Shown one piece after another: positions 18,284 to 26,785 of a DNA stretch of 64,000 bases. Every line of letters begins with the position of its first letter. Within the stretch, counting starts at the first letter, position 1. A program made the translations under genes and the position numbers. A model generated the notes under the pieces. It ran no database searches. It saw only the letters and a list, made by a program, of their open reading frames with translations, and was not told the origin of the DNA. The stretch is taken from contig NZ_CADFDB010000010.1 of assembly GCF_902832845.1 (NCBI RefSeq), positions 186,001 through 250,000 on the forward strand, in the 5' to 3' direction. The stretch is from Burkholderia metallica (GTDB lineage Bacteria; Pseudomonadota; Gammaproteobacteria; Burkholderiales; Burkholderiaceae).

Positions 18284-18943
18284 ATGCTGCCGATGTTATA
18301 CGCCCATCCCTTTTCGTCTTACTGCCAGAAGGTGCTGACCGCGCTGTACGAGAACGGCACGCCGTTCGAGTATCGCGTGCTCGCGCACGACGATCCGAAG
18401 CCGATGCAGGAACTGACCGCGCTGTGGCCGCTGAAGCGCTTTCCGGTGCTCGTCGACCGCGGCCGCACGGTGGTCGAGGCGTCGATCATCATCGAGTATC
18501 TCGGCCTGCATCATCCGGGCCCCGTGCGCCTGCTGCCCGACGATCCGCGCGCGGCGCTCGAGGTGCGGTTGATGGATCGCTTCTTCGACAACTACGTGTC
18601 GACGCCACAGCAGAAGGTCGTGCACGACGCGCTGCGGCCGGCTGCCGAGCGCGATGCGCGCGGTGTCGCCGATGCGCGCGCGATGCTGGAGACGTCGTAT
18701 GCGTGGCTGGACAAGACGATGGCCGATCGCGAATGGGCGGCCGGCGACCACTTCAGCCTCGCCGACTGCGGCGCGGCGCCGTTCCTGTTCTACGCGGACT
18801 GGACGCACCGGATCGATCCGAAGTTCGGGAACGTGTTGGCGTACCGCAAGCGTCTGCTGGCGCGGCCGTCGTTCGCGCGCGCGGTCGACGAGGCACGGCC
18901 GTATCGTTCGTTCTTTCCGCTGGGTGCGCCCGATCGCGACTGA
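18284..18943 (+). CDS. glutathione S-transferase family protein
   Basis: The 219-residue protein has a thioredoxin-like N-terminal domain (MLPMLYAHPFSSYCQKVLTALYENG), with FPVLVDRGRTVVEASIIIEYL forming the cis-Pro and glutathione gamma-glutamyl contact, then an all-helical C-terminal domain (about 90-215). The Ser/Cys pair at positions 11-14 could provide the catalytic residue. It conjugates or reduces substrates with glutathione. It is third in line after the peroxiredoxin and persulfide dioxygenase, with a 131-base gap, so a shared glutathione/sulfur context is plausible; cotranscription is not proven. Confidence 0.9.
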   Translation: MLPMLYAHPFSSYCQKVLTALYENGTPFEYRVLAHDDPKPMQELTALWPLKRFPVLVDRGRTVVEASIIIEYLGLHHPGPVRLLPDDPRAALEVRLMDRFFDNYVSTPQQKVVHDALRPAAERDARGVADARAMLETSYAWLDKTMADREWAAGDHFSLADCGAAPFLFYADWTHRIDPKFGNVLAYRKRLLARPSFARAVDEARPYRSFFPLGAPDRD

Positions 18944-19042
18944 CGGGCGCGGCCGTCGCACGGCGTGCCGCTGCCGCGCATGGCCGGCAGCGCGCGCCGG
19001 GGCGACGGAACGATAGCAGCGGCAGCATCGCGCGGGCGTCCG

Positions 19043-19735
19043 TCACATCGTGTGCGTGGCCGACTGCGCGAGCGTCAGCAGTTCGTCGAACTGCGTGATC
19101 AACTCGAAACACAGCAGGAACGCGAGCGTATAGGCGGGCGCGGGGAAGCGCCGGATCATCTCCAGCACCTGAGGCGCAAAGCGCGACCGGATCGCGTCGC
19201 GCGTCATCAGCCATGCGATCGCGATGCCGATCGCGGCGCCGGCGATCAGGTCGGTCGGGTAGTGAAAGCCGAGATACGCGCGCGGCAGGCAGATGAACAC
19301 GACCGAATACAGCAGCGCGACGATGCCGACGCGGCGCGCGATGATGAAGATGCCGGTGGCGATCGCCATCCACAGCATCGCGTGATCGCTCGGAAACGAA
19401 CTCCATGCCTGCAGGGTCGCCGCGCGCAATCCGGCCGACGGGAAGTGCAGGTGCAGGTCGGGGTTGTAGATCGGCCGCACGCGGAACGGCAGCACCTGCG
19501 CCAGCACGCGGCCGACAGCGAGCGCGACGAGCCCGCTCGCGACGGTGGCGACCACCAGCTCGCGTTGCCGCTCGCGATTCGGGCCTGGCTGGAACCACAG
19601 CCAGCACAGCACCGGAACGAGCACGAAGCCCTTGAACGTGTAGAGGCCCGCGATCACGCGGATCGCATGATTCATCAACGGGCCGAACGTCATGTGAGTG
19701 AGAAAGATCTGGATCGTGGTGTCGAAATCGTTCAT
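19043..19735 (-). CDS. PAP2-family membrane phosphatase
   Basis: The 230-residue membrane protein has about six helices and the type 2 phosphatidic-acid phosphatase motifs: an RVRP segment (RVLAQVLPFRVRP), SSFPSDHAM, and PRAYLGFHYPTDLIAG with the catalytic His. Such enzymes dephosphorylate lipid phosphates, including undecaprenyl pyrophosphate, at the outer face of the inner membrane. The start MNDFDTTIQ at 19735 was chosen because upstream residues are basic and lack membrane or signal character. It is transcribed alone, and the substrate is not deducible from sequence. Confidence 0.88.
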   Translation of the reverse strand: MNDFDTTIQIFLTHMTFGPLMNHAIRVIAGLYTFKGFVLVPVLCWLWFQPGPNRERQRELVVATVASGLVALAVGRVLAQVLPFRVRPIYNPDLHLHFPSAGLRAATLQAWSSFPSDHAMLWMAIATGIFIIARRVGIVALLYSVVFICLPRAYLGFHYPTDLIAGAAIGIAIAWLMTRDAIRSRFAPQVLEMIRRFPAPAYTLAFLLCFELITQFDELLTLAQSATHTM

Positions 19736-20159
19736 GTCCTGTGCGACCCGTGCGGACGCGCAGCGCATGACATGCGGTCGGCTGGATCGGAAAGCGCGCT
19801 CGCACGGAGCGCAACGGGGGGCAAGTATGTCACCCGTTATTTCGAAGAAAATGCGAAAAAATACCGGGATTCCCCTGATGAAGCGGGCCAGCATCGCGGG
19901 GCCGGATGGGAGCGCGCCGTGCGGTGCACCACGGTCGAATCGTCCGACGTTTGTGTGCGGGCTGGTCCGGCCGTCAGAAAAATATTTGGGTGAACTGGAC
20001 GATTCGGCAGGCTGCAACGGAACTTGCGCCGCATGAATGATTGCCGTGCCGACGCGGCGTGAATCTGCCGCGCGGCGCAGCACCGTGCGCACCGATCAAA
20101 AATAAAAAAAGCGGGCAAGCCTCGTGGGCTTGCCCGCCAGCGTCACGCGATGCCCGATT
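19736..20159. other. 424-base intergenic region
   Basis: Holds the upstream region of the PAP2 gene on the minus strand and the terminator of the MFS gene at its right end. The middle part is less GC-rich (AAAATGCGAAAAAATACC near 19845-19865). I see no coding sequence that I can support. Confidence 0.5.
20098..20137 (-). terminator. rho-independent terminator of the MFS gene
   Basis: GCGGGCAAGC and GCTTGCCCGC form a perfect 10-bp stem with a short loop. On the minus strand the stem is followed by a T-rich run (the AAAAATAAAAAAA at 20099-20110 on the plus strand). It lies just past the stop of the transporter gene. Confidence 0.9.
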
Positions 20160-21392
20160 TCAGTTGCGCCACATCCGCACGGCGAGCGCGCCCAGCGACG
20201 TCGCGACGGCCAGCGCGGTCACCGCATTCCAGCCCAGTTGCGCGAGCAACGCACTGCCGATCGCGGCGCCGGCTGCCATCCCGATGAACATGCCGACGAA
20301 CAGCACCGCGTTGAGGCGGCTGCGCGACGCGGGATCGATCCGGTAGACGATCGATTGGTGCGCGATCAGCGTGGCCTGTACACCGAGATCGAAGCCGATC
20401 GTCGCGAGTGCGAGCAGGACGAGCTGCGCATGCGGCGACATCAGCGGCGCGGCGGCCATCGACGCGAACGACACCGTCGCGATGCCGATACCGATGCGCG
20501 TGACGCGCTCGGGGCCGTGATGGTCGGCCAGGCGCCCGGCGATCGGCGCGGCCAGCGCGCCGGCTGCGCCTGCGAGGCCGAACGCGCCGGCGGCTGCGCT
20601 GCCGAGATGGAACGGCGCGCCGTGCAGCATCACCGCGAGCGTCGACCAGAACGCACTGAATCCGATGGCCAGCAGCCCCTGTGCGAGCGCGGCGCGGCGC
20701 AGCGCGGGATGGCGGCGCCACAGTTCGCCGAGCGACCCGATCAGCGCGCGGTACGACAGCTGCGTGGTGGGCTCGAAGCGCGGCAGCCCGCGTGCGGCCA
20801 CGACGCCGATGGCGGCGACGCTGACGGCCGCGAGCGCGAACATCGCGCGCCAGCCGGCCGTTTCGGCGACGAACCCGGCCACGACCCGCGACAGCAGGAT
20901 GCCGAGCAGCAGCCCCGTCATCACAGTGCCGACGATGCGGCCGCGATGCGCATCGTGCGCGAGCGTCGCGGCGGCCGGCACGACGTCCTGCGCCATCGTC
21001 GCGGCGAGGCCGATCGCGAAGCTCGCCGCGAGCAGCAGCCCGAGCGACGGCGCGATCGCAGCGAGCAGCAGCGCGACGACCAGCATCGCGGCCTTGGTCA
21101 CGATCACGCGGCGGCGATCGAAGCGGTCGCCGAGCGGCGCGAGCAGCAGGATGCCGAGCGCATAGCCGAGCTGCGTGAGCGTCGGCACGAAGCCGATCGC
21201 GCGCGCCGATGCGCCGAGATCGGGCCCGAGCGCGCCGAGCATCGGCTGCGAGTAGTAGAGCGGCGCGACGCCGAGGCCGGCGGCGGCCGCGAGCAGCAGC
21301 ACGAGCCGGCGATCGGGCATCGAATGGGCGGCCGGGTGAGCCGGGGCGTGAGCGGCGCGAGGCGCGGCGTCGAGTCGAGACGGAGTGGACAT
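20160..21392 (-). CDS. MFS transporter (drug-efflux-like)
   Basis: A protein of about 410 residues with 12 predicted helices and the MFS loop motif GDRFDRRR between helices 2 and 3, typical of the DHA1 efflux branch. It lies divergent from a LysR regulator with ~100 bases between, a frequent arrangement for inducible exporters. The substrate cannot be read from sequence. ATG 21392 (MSTPSRLDAAP) has better spacing to CAGG than ATG 21401. A strong terminator follows the stop. A short cytosolic N-terminal tail precedes the first helix. Confidence 0.9.
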   Translation of the reverse strand: MSTPSRLDAAPRAAHAPAHPAAHSMPDRRLVLLLAAAAGLGVAPLYYSQPMLGALGPDLGASARAIGFVPTLTQLGYALGILLLAPLGDRFDRRRVIVTKAAMLVVALLLAAIAPSLGLLLAASFAIGLAATMAQDVVPAAATLAHDAHRGRIVGTVMTGLLLGILLSRVVAGFVAETAGWRAMFALAAVSVAAIGVVAARGLPRFEPTTQLSYRALIGSLGELWRRHPALRRAALAQGLLAIGFSAFWSTLAVMLHGAPFHLGSAAAGAFGLAGAAGALAAPIAGRLADHHGPERVTRIGIGIATVSFASMAAAPLMSPHAQLVLLALATIGFDLGVQATLIAHQSIVYRIDPASRSRLNAVLFVGMFIGMAAGAAIGSALLAQLGWNAVTALAVATSLGALAVRMWRN

Positions 21393-21493
21393 GGCGTGCA
21401 TCCTGGGTTGGATCGAGGAATGGACGCGAGTGTGGCGGCTGGCGGCCGGCGACGGTAGTGCCGCCTTGCGCAGATTTGTTATACGCTTGGCGA

Positions 21494-22477
21494 ATGACCG
21501 AAAAATTGCCTGTCTCTCCCGCTGTTGGCGGATCTGCGCGCGTTCAGGCGGTGCCGGTGGACGGCGCCGGCTATCGTTTCGAGCTGATGGAAACCTTCGT
21601 ACGCATAGTCGAGGCCGGCAGCCTGTCGGCCGCGGCCGCGCAACTGAACACCACGCAGCCGACGATCAGCCGGCGGCTGCAGGCGCTCGAACGCTCGCTC
21701 GGCATGCGGCTGCTGCAGCGGACCACGCACACGATGCGGCTGACCGTCGACGGCGAGCGCTGCTTCAAGCGCGCGAAGGAGCTGCTGGCGAGCTGGGCGG
21801 CGTTCGAGGCCGATCTGCGCGGCGCGCAGGAGGAGCCCGACGGGCTGCTGCGCGTCGCGGTGCCGCACGCGTTCGGCCAGGAGCGCTTCGTCGAGCCGCT
21901 CGCGCGGTTCCTGCGCGACTATCCGCGCGTGTCGGTCGAATGGCTGCTGCAGGACGAGGTGCGGGATTTCGTCGGCAGCGGCATCGATTGCGCGATCCAG
22001 GTGGGCGAGCCGACCGATCCGGCCGTCGTCGCGATCCGGCTGTCGAAGGTGCCGCGTTTCGTGGTCGCGGCGCCGTCCGTGCTGAACGGCGCCGACGCGC
22101 CGGCCGACCCCGACGCGCTGGCCGCGTTGCCGTGGCTCGCGCTGCGCACGTACTACCGCACCGAGCTGGCGCTCACGCATTCGGTCACCGGCGAGACGCG
22201 GCGCATTGCGATCCGCCCGCGCATCACGACCGCGAACCTGTATGCGCTGCGCAGTGCGGCGCTGCTGGGCGTGGGCGCGTGCGTCGGGTCGTCATGGATG
22301 CTGGCCGATCACCTCGCGCGCGGCGAGCTGGTCCACCTCGCGCCCGAGTGGCAGGCCGCGCCGCTGCCCGTCTACCTGACCTATCCGCACGCGCAGTTCT
22401 ATCCGTCGCGGCTCGTGCGGTTCGCCGCGATGATGCGCGAGGCCGTGCCGCGGCTCGTCGAAGGGCGCGACGTCTGA
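21494..22477 (+). CDS. LysR-family regulator of the divergent MFS gene
   Basis: The 327-residue regulator has a ~30-residue N-terminal extension, then a winged helix (FELMETFVRIVEAGSLSAAA, TTQPTISRRLQALE) and a CrgA-type substrate domain with GIDCAIQVGEPTDPAVVAIRL. It probably controls the divergent MFS transporter, an inference from orientation and the short shared intergenic region. The effector is unknown. The alternative start at MET FVRIVE would remove part of helix 1 and is unlikely. The gene ends 63 bases from the convergent isomerase gene. Confidence 0.9.
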   Translation: MTEKLPVSPAVGGSARVQAVPVDGAGYRFELMETFVRIVEAGSLSAAAAQLNTTQPTISRRLQALERSLGMRLLQRTTHTMRLTVDGERCFKRAKELLASWAAFEADLRGAQEEPDGLLRVAVPHAFGQERFVEPLARFLRDYPRVSVEWLLQDEVRDFVGSGIDCAIQVGEPTDPAVVAIRLSKVPRFVVAAPSVLNGADAPADPDALAALPWLALRTYYRTELALTHSVTGETRRIAIRPRITTANLYALRSAALLGVGACVGSSWMLADHLARGELVHLAPEWQAAPLPVYLTYPHAQFYPSRLVRFAAMMREAVPRLVEGRDV

Positions 22478-22540
22478 CACGGGATGCGCGATGCGCCGCG
22501 CGCCGCGCCGCGCGCCGCGCGGCTGCGGCGCCCTCTGCCG

Positions 22541-23179
22541 TCAACCGCGCCGGATCCCTTCGGGCAGTGTGCTGATGCGGCGCACCTCGGGCGACTCGAG
22601 CCACGCGCGCGATGTCGCGCAGTCGGCGAACATGTCGGTCGCATCCTCGCCCCAGAACAGGTCGCCGTCGAGTTCGAAGGTCGGCACGCCGAATACGCCG
22701 TGTGCGATCGCGTCGTCGGTGTTCGCGCGCAGCGCGTCCTTCACCGGCTGGGCTTCGACGGCCGTCACGCCTTCCGCAAAGCCGACGGCTTCGCACAGCG
22801 CGGCGAAGCCTTCCGGCGTCGACACGTCGTGGCCGTCGCGCCAGATATGCCGGAAGATCCGCCGAATCGCGTCGGGCGAATTGCCCATCGCGATCGCGAG
22901 GCGCAGCGGCCTGATCGGATTGAACGGGTGCGCGGGCGGCATCCGGAACGGAATGCCGAGCTTGTCCGCGCGATATTGCGCGTGGCGATAGGTGAACACG
23001 CGTTTCGCGGCGATCTCGGCCGGCGCTTTCTGGCCCCAGTGCGCGAGCAGCGCGCCGAGCACGATGGGCTTCGGCTCGAACGCGGCGGCGGCCGGCAACC
23101 GGTCGAATTGTTCCTGCTGCAAATAGGCGAACGGCGAAACGAAATCGAAATACCAGGTGGCGGTGCGCGCGGCGTTCAT
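22541..23179 (-). CDS. 2-hydroxychromene-2-carboxylate isomerase-like (DsbA-fold)
   Basis: The 212-residue protein has the kappa-class GST/HCCA isomerase fold. The early motif YFDFVSPFAYL carries the catalytic Ser, and the late motif GVFGVPTFELDGDLFWGEDATDMF is the cis-Pro region plus the family signature. In naphthalene degradation this enzyme isomerises hydroxychromene carboxylate with glutathione, but no aromatic pathway genes lie nearby, so the substrate here is open. ATG 23179 is preceded by GAGGG. The adjacent plus-strand sequence is a decayed amidohydrolase. Confidence 0.88.
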   Translation of the reverse strand: MNAARTATWYFDFVSPFAYLQQEQFDRLPAAAAFEPKPIVLGALLAHWGQKAPAEIAAKRVFTYRHAQYRADKLGIPFRMPPAHPFNPIRPLRLAIAMGNSPDAIRRIFRHIWRDGHDVSTPEGFAALCEAVGFAEGVTAVEAQPVKDALRANTDDAIAHGVFGVPTFELDGDLFWGEDATDMFADCATSRAWLESPEVRRISTLPEGIRRG

Positions 23180-23266
23180 GGTGGTTGCCCTCAAGCGTGT
23201 CCGGTTGGCGGTTGCATGCGCGCGGCATGCCGGCAGGCGGCGCGCGATGCATGCATCGGCGGCTAG

Positions 23267-23509
23267 TGTCGCACGCGACCGTCGTTTTCCATGCAGTTCG
23301 CCAGCGCGGGGAAACCGTGGATGACGACCTGCATCGACGCGTTCGGCCCCGGACGCCGCATGTTCGAGAGCAATTTCCCGGTCGACAAGGGCTCGTATTC
23401 GTTCGTGAACGGCTGGAACGCGTTCAAGCGGCTGACCGCGCAGGCGAGCGCGGACGAGCGCGACGCGCTGTTCCGCGGCACGGTCACGCGCGCGTACCGG
23501 CTCGGCTGA
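23267..23509 (+). pseudogene. C-terminal remnant of an amidohydrolase (TIM-barrel)
   Basis: About 80 in-frame codons between a stop at 23264 and the stop at 23509 read like the C-terminus of an amidohydrolase-2 family enzyme. The stretch WMTTCIDAFGPGRRMFESNFPVDKG with the following WNAFKRL, and the end ALFRGTVTRAYRLG, match that family. The usual protein is ~300 residues; the N-terminal three quarters, with the metal-binding His residues, is absent. ATG 23291 has no clear ribosome-binding site. I read it as a deletion remnant, now wedged between two minus-strand genes. Confidence 0.75.
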
Positions 23510-23524
23510 CGCGCGTGCGCGGCG

Positions 23525-24001
23525 TCACCCGGCCTCCACCAGCGCCGCGAGCCGCGCCAGCGCCATCTGCCAGCCGGTCTCGTTGTCGGTGGCCGGCACA
23601 CCCGGCGGCACTCCGTCGTGCACCGCCTCGACGCGCGTGCCGCCTGCCTCGTCGGACAGCGTGATCGTGATCGTCATTGCGCCGCGCAGCATCGGATCGT
23701 CGGTTTCGAACACGTCGATTTCGACGATCCGCTCGTCGGGCACGAGCGTCACGAAGCGGCCGTGATAGGTGTCGGTGTGCGCGGTGGTCTTGCCGGCGCC
23801 GTCCGACGGTTCGTCGTAGCTCAGCGACACGCGCAGCGCGCCGCCTTCGCGTGCGTCGTAGGCGTGGACGCGGCACGTCATGCCGTCGGGCACCTTCCAT
23901 TGTTCGACCGCGTGCGGGTCGAGCAGCGCACGGTAGACGCGCCCGCGCGGGGCGTTCAGGTGCCGGCTGACCCGGGTCGAATGTGTGTGCGTGTGCAACA
24001 T
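23525..24001 (-). CDS. SRPBCC/AHSA1-family protein
   Basis: The 158-residue protein has the START-like helix-grip fold of the AHSA1 family: RHLNAPRGRVYRALLDPHAVEQWKVPDG near the N-terminus, a beta-sheet with GGALRVSLSYD and ITITLSDEAGGTRVEAVHDGV, and a long C-terminal helix (ETGWQMALARLAALVEAG). Such proteins bind hydrophobic ligands; the ligand here is unknown. GGGAGG precedes ATG 24001. It lies 119 bases downstream of a second AHSA1 protein controlled with an ArsR regulator, so all three may share regulation. Confidence 0.88.
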   Translation of the reverse strand: MLHTHTHSTRVSRHLNAPRGRVYRALLDPHAVEQWKVPDGMTCRVHAYDAREGGALRVSLSYDEPSDGAGKTTAHTDTYHGRFVTLVPDERIVEIDVFETDDPMLRGAMTITITLSDEAGGTRVEAVHDGVPPGVPATDNETGWQMALARLAALVEAG

Positions 24002-24120
24002 GTTGCCTCCCGCGGTGCGCGCACGACGGTGCACGCCGGCGGCCGGCATGTCGTCATGCTTCCTTCAGGAATCCTAGGCGCGCACGACGCGGCATGCAAT
24101 GACCGCGCACCCGGCCGCGC

Positions 24121-24606
24121 TCAGCGCAGCGTGGCCGCGAAGGCGTCGAGCTGCGTGATGCAGGTGTTCCAGCCCTCGAAAAAACCGAGTGCTTCGTGAC
24201 GTTCGCGGGTGGCGGCGTCCGGATGCATCACGCGCGCTTCGTAGCGGCTGCCGGCATCGTCGTCGGCCATCGTGATGATCGCCGTGAAACCCATCCACGG
24301 CGCCTGCGGCCGCCAGCCGCCCGCGAGCATCGACGTGAACACGATGCGCGATTCCGGCACGATTTCGAGGAAGCAGCCGGGATTGTCGCTGGTACCGCCA
24401 TCGGGGCCGCGCATGAACGTGTGGAAGGCGCCGCCCGGGCGCAGGTCGAACGCGCGTACTTCGGTGGTCCACGGTTTCGGGCACCACCATTCCTTCAGCA
24501 GTTCGGGGTCGGTCCACGCACGCCACAGCGCGTGGCGCGGCGCGTGCAGCGTGCGCGTGATGACGAGATCGCGGGCTTCAGCGGGTTCGACGGGGTTGGC
24601 TGACAT
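24121..24606 (-). CDS. SRPBCC/AHSA1-family protein, second copy
   Basis: The 161-residue protein shows the same helix-grip layout: ITRTLHAPRHALWRAWTDPELLKEWWCPKPW, the sheet with GGAFHTFMRGPDGG, and the end FEGWNTCITQLDAFAATLR. AHSA1-like proteins next to ArsR regulators are a common bacterial pairing. Its start lies 29 bases inside the 3' end of the ArsR gene, with AGGAGG just before the ATG, so translation is likely coupled. The ligand and function are unknown. It shares only the fold, not close identity, with the neighbouring AHSA1 protein. Confidence 0.9.
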   Translation of the reverse strand: MSANPVEPAEARDLVITRTLHAPRHALWRAWTDPELLKEWWCPKPWTTEVRAFDLRPGGAFHTFMRGPDGGTSDNPGCFLEIVPESRIVFTSMLAGGWRPQAPWMGFTAIITMADDDAGSRYEARVMHPDAATRERHEALGFFEGWNTCITQLDAFAATLR

Positions 24607-24943
24607 CTTGCTCCTCCTGGTGACGGCGTTCGACGAATTCGACCAGACGGTCGGATCGCGCTTCCCACAGCGCGCGCTGCGCGGCGAGCCATGCTTCGGC
24701 TTCGGTCAGCCGGCTGCCGACCAGCGTGCAGGTGCGCGAGCGGCCGGTTTTGCGGGTCTGCACGAGGCCGCTGCGTTCGAGCACCGCGACGTGCTTCATG
24801 AACGACGGCAGCGCCATGTCGAACGGCGCGGCCAGCGCGGAGACGGTCTGCTCGCCTTGGCCGAGCGCGCTGACGATCGCGCAGCGCGTCGGATCGGCGA
24901 GTGCGTGGAAGACGTCGCTGATGCCGGGTTGAAAGTTAGCCAT
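24578..24943 (-). CDS. ArsR-family repressor
   Basis: The 121-residue winged-helix regulator reads FHALADPTRCAIVSALGQGEQTVSALAAPFDMALPSFMKHVAVLERSGLVQTRKTGR, the ArsR core. It lacks the Cys-Val-Cys metal site of metal sensors, so it more likely belongs to the non-metal group that pairs with AHSA1 proteins. There is no obvious ribosome-binding site; a TATACT element lies about 10 bases upstream, so the mRNA may have a very short leader. It overlaps the following AHSA1 gene by 29 bases and probably represses its own operon. Confidence 0.9.
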   Translation of the reverse strand: MANFQPGISDVFHALADPTRCAIVSALGQGEQTVSALAAPFDMALPSFMKHVAVLERSGLVQTRKTGRSRTCTLVGSRLTEAEAWLAAQRALWEARSDRLVEFVERRHQEEQDVSQPRRTR

Positions 24944-25153
24944 GCGGCTAAGTATAGGGAAAGCGAACGGCGATGCAACGGAAATTTTCGTCGCGTAGGA
25001 TGATGGGGCGGTAACACGCGCCGACCGGGTGCGGCGTTGCCGCGCGCCTGCCGCCGTTGCGCGAGCCGCGGTGGCGTCCGGTGTTCCTTCCGATCCGGAC
25101 GCATGCCGAATTCGCGCGGGCGGCCTACCTGACTACTGGATACCGGAGATGGC

Positions 25154-25684
25154 ATGACCGAACCCGTTACCGTGCGTCGCGTCGACGCCGGGGAAGCGGC
25201 GACCTGCATCGATGCGCTGGCCGACGTGCTGATCGATTGCGTCGAGGGCGGTGCGTCCGTCAGCTTCATGTTGCCGATCGAGCGGGCGACCGCCGTCGCG
25301 TTCTGGACGAAGGTCGCCGACGGCATCGCAAGCGGCGAGCGCATTTTGCTCGTTGCCGAGGACGCGGCCGGCCGGATCGTCGGCACCGTGCAGGTCGTCA
25401 CCGCGCAGCCCGAGAACCAGCCGCATCGCGCGGACATCTCGAAGATGCTCGTGTCGCGCCACGCGCGCCGGCAGGGCATTGCCGCGCGGCTGATGGCGGC
25501 CGCCGACGCGGCCGCGCGCGAGGCCGGCAAGACCGTGCTGGTGCTCGACACCGTGACGGGCGGCGACGCCGAGCGGCTGTACGAGCGGGCCGGCTGGCAG
25601 CGCGTGGGTGTCGTGCCGAACTATGCGCTGATGCCCGACGGCACGCCCTGCGCGACGACGTATTTCCACAAGCAACTCGCGTAG
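25154..25684 (+). CDS. GNAT-family N-acetyltransferase
   Basis: The 176-residue protein has the GNAT core. The acetyl-CoA binding loop is seen in KMLVSRHARRQGIAARLMAAADAAARE (RxxGxA pattern), followed by TVLVLDTVTGGDAERLYERAGWQRVGVVPNYAL, which carries the beta-5 strand and the Tyr/Gly turn. It transfers an acetyl group from acetyl-CoA to an amine substrate that sequence does not reveal. GGAG precedes the start. The following membrane gene starts 11 bases after its stop, so the two are likely one operon. Confidence 0.9.
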   Translation: MTEPVTVRRVDAGEAATCIDALADVLIDCVEGGASVSFMLPIERATAVAFWTKVADGIASGERILLVAEDAAGRIVGTVQVVTAQPENQPHRADISKMLVSRHARRQGIAARLMAAADAAAREAGKTVLVLDTVTGGDAERLYERAGWQRVGVVPNYALMPDGTPCATTYFHKQLA

Positions 25685-25695
25685 CCGGGCGCGTC

Positions 25696-26481
25696 ATGCA
25701 TCGCGTTGCGCCGGTGCTCGTGTGGGTCACGCTCGCGACCGGCCTCGTCGCGCTGCTCGCGCCTGCGTGGCTCGCGACCGCGTGGCGGCGCCGCACGCAG
25801 GTGCCGTGGCGCGTGTTCTTCTACGGAATGCTGACCTTCTTCGTGTTCCAGCCGGTATTGCGCATGTCCTGGCAGATTCCGCTGTACCGCTGGCTCGCGC
25901 ACGACCCACGCTGGCACTTGCCGATGCTCGTGTTCGCGGCGTTGACGGCCGGGCTCTTCGAGGAATGCGGACGCTGGGTTGCCTTCCGCTATCTGCTGCC
26001 GAAGCGGCATGACGCGCCGACGGCCGTGATGCTCGGGCTCGGGCACGGCGGGCTGGAGGCGATGCTGCTGGTCGGCGTCGGGTTTCTCGCGCTCGGTACG
26101 GGCTATCTGCTCGCCCACGCGGGCGTCGTGATACCCGAGGGCGCGCAGTCGCTGATCGGCGCGCAGTTCGCGGGCATGACGCTCGCGTCACCGTTTCTCG
26201 CGCTGTGCGAGCGCGCGAGCGCGATGGCCGTGCACGTCGCGCTGTCGCTGATCGTGCTGCAGGCGTTCGTCCGAGGCACGAAGCGGTGGCTCGCGTATGC
26301 GATCGCATTCCACTTCCTGTTCGACCTTGCTGCCGTGCTGCTGACGCGGTATTGGCACGTCAATACCGTGCTGGTCGAGGTGCTCCTGTTCGTGTGCGGT
26401 GTCGCGCTTCTGTGGCTGGGCCTGCGCTGGAGCCGCCGCGAAGCGGGTGCCGGCGGTGCGCGCAATGAGCGCGCCACGTGA
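25696..26481 (+). CDS. YhfC-family intramembrane protease candidate
   Basis: The 261-residue protein has seven or eight membrane helices. Conserved polar residues lie inside them: FEECGRW (Glu89, Glu90), GLGHGGLEA (His117, Glu121) and AIAFHFLFD. These fit the YhfC (DUF2324) family, which is related to CPBP/PrsW-type intramembrane endopeptidases with paired Glu and His residues. The substrate is unknown, and proteolysis is inferred from the family. It follows the acetyltransferase by 11 bases and has no clear ribosome-binding site of its own, which suggests coupled translation. Confidence 0.82.
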   Translation: MHRVAPVLVWVTLATGLVALLAPAWLATAWRRRTQVPWRVFFYGMLTFFVFQPVLRMSWQIPLYRWLAHDPRWHLPMLVFAALTAGLFEECGRWVAFRYLLPKRHDAPTAVMLGLGHGGLEAMLLVGVGFLALGTGYLLAHAGVVIPEGAQSLIGAQFAGMTLASPFLALCERASAMAVHVALSLIVLQAFVRGTKRWLAYAIAFHFLFDLAAVLLTRYWHVNTVLVEVLLFVCGVALLWLGLRWSRREAGAGGARNERAT

Positions 26482-26785
26482 ACGGGACGGCCGGCGTCAG
26501 CGTCGCGGGGCCGGGTTCGGCACGCGGAGGGGCGAACGGCCGTGGCGGGCGGGTAGAGGGCAAGATTGCGGTGCGCCCGCTGATCCGACCAATAGGTTAT
26601 TCAGGCGATATTGAGTCGCAAAAACGCTTTACGCATGCGGCTCGCGAGCGCGCGAGGGCAAGCGCCCGAATGGCTTCGTCGTTGCGCGAATGCCGGACGG
26701 TAACCGCGCCCGGGCCGGGAAGGAAGCCGGTCCGATATATTCATGCAGGAAGACCCCCGCAGAACGCCCCGGAATCGTCGCCTCG
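26482..26785. other. 304-base intergenic region
   Basis: Contains an A/T-richer patch near 26590-26640 that could hold the promoter of the next gene. I find no repeat, terminator or open reading frame that I would support. Confidence 0.5.

Noticed and set aside
19837-20118. 93-codon minus-strand frame upstream of the PAP2 gene
   Set aside because: It crosses the terminator of the MFS gene, has no ribosome-binding site, and reads as random Arg/Ser-rich sequence.
22495-22535. Dense GCGCC/GCGCG repeats between LysR and isomerase genes
   Set aside because: Simple GC-rich sequence that can fold many ways; no defined stem with terminator features could be fixed.
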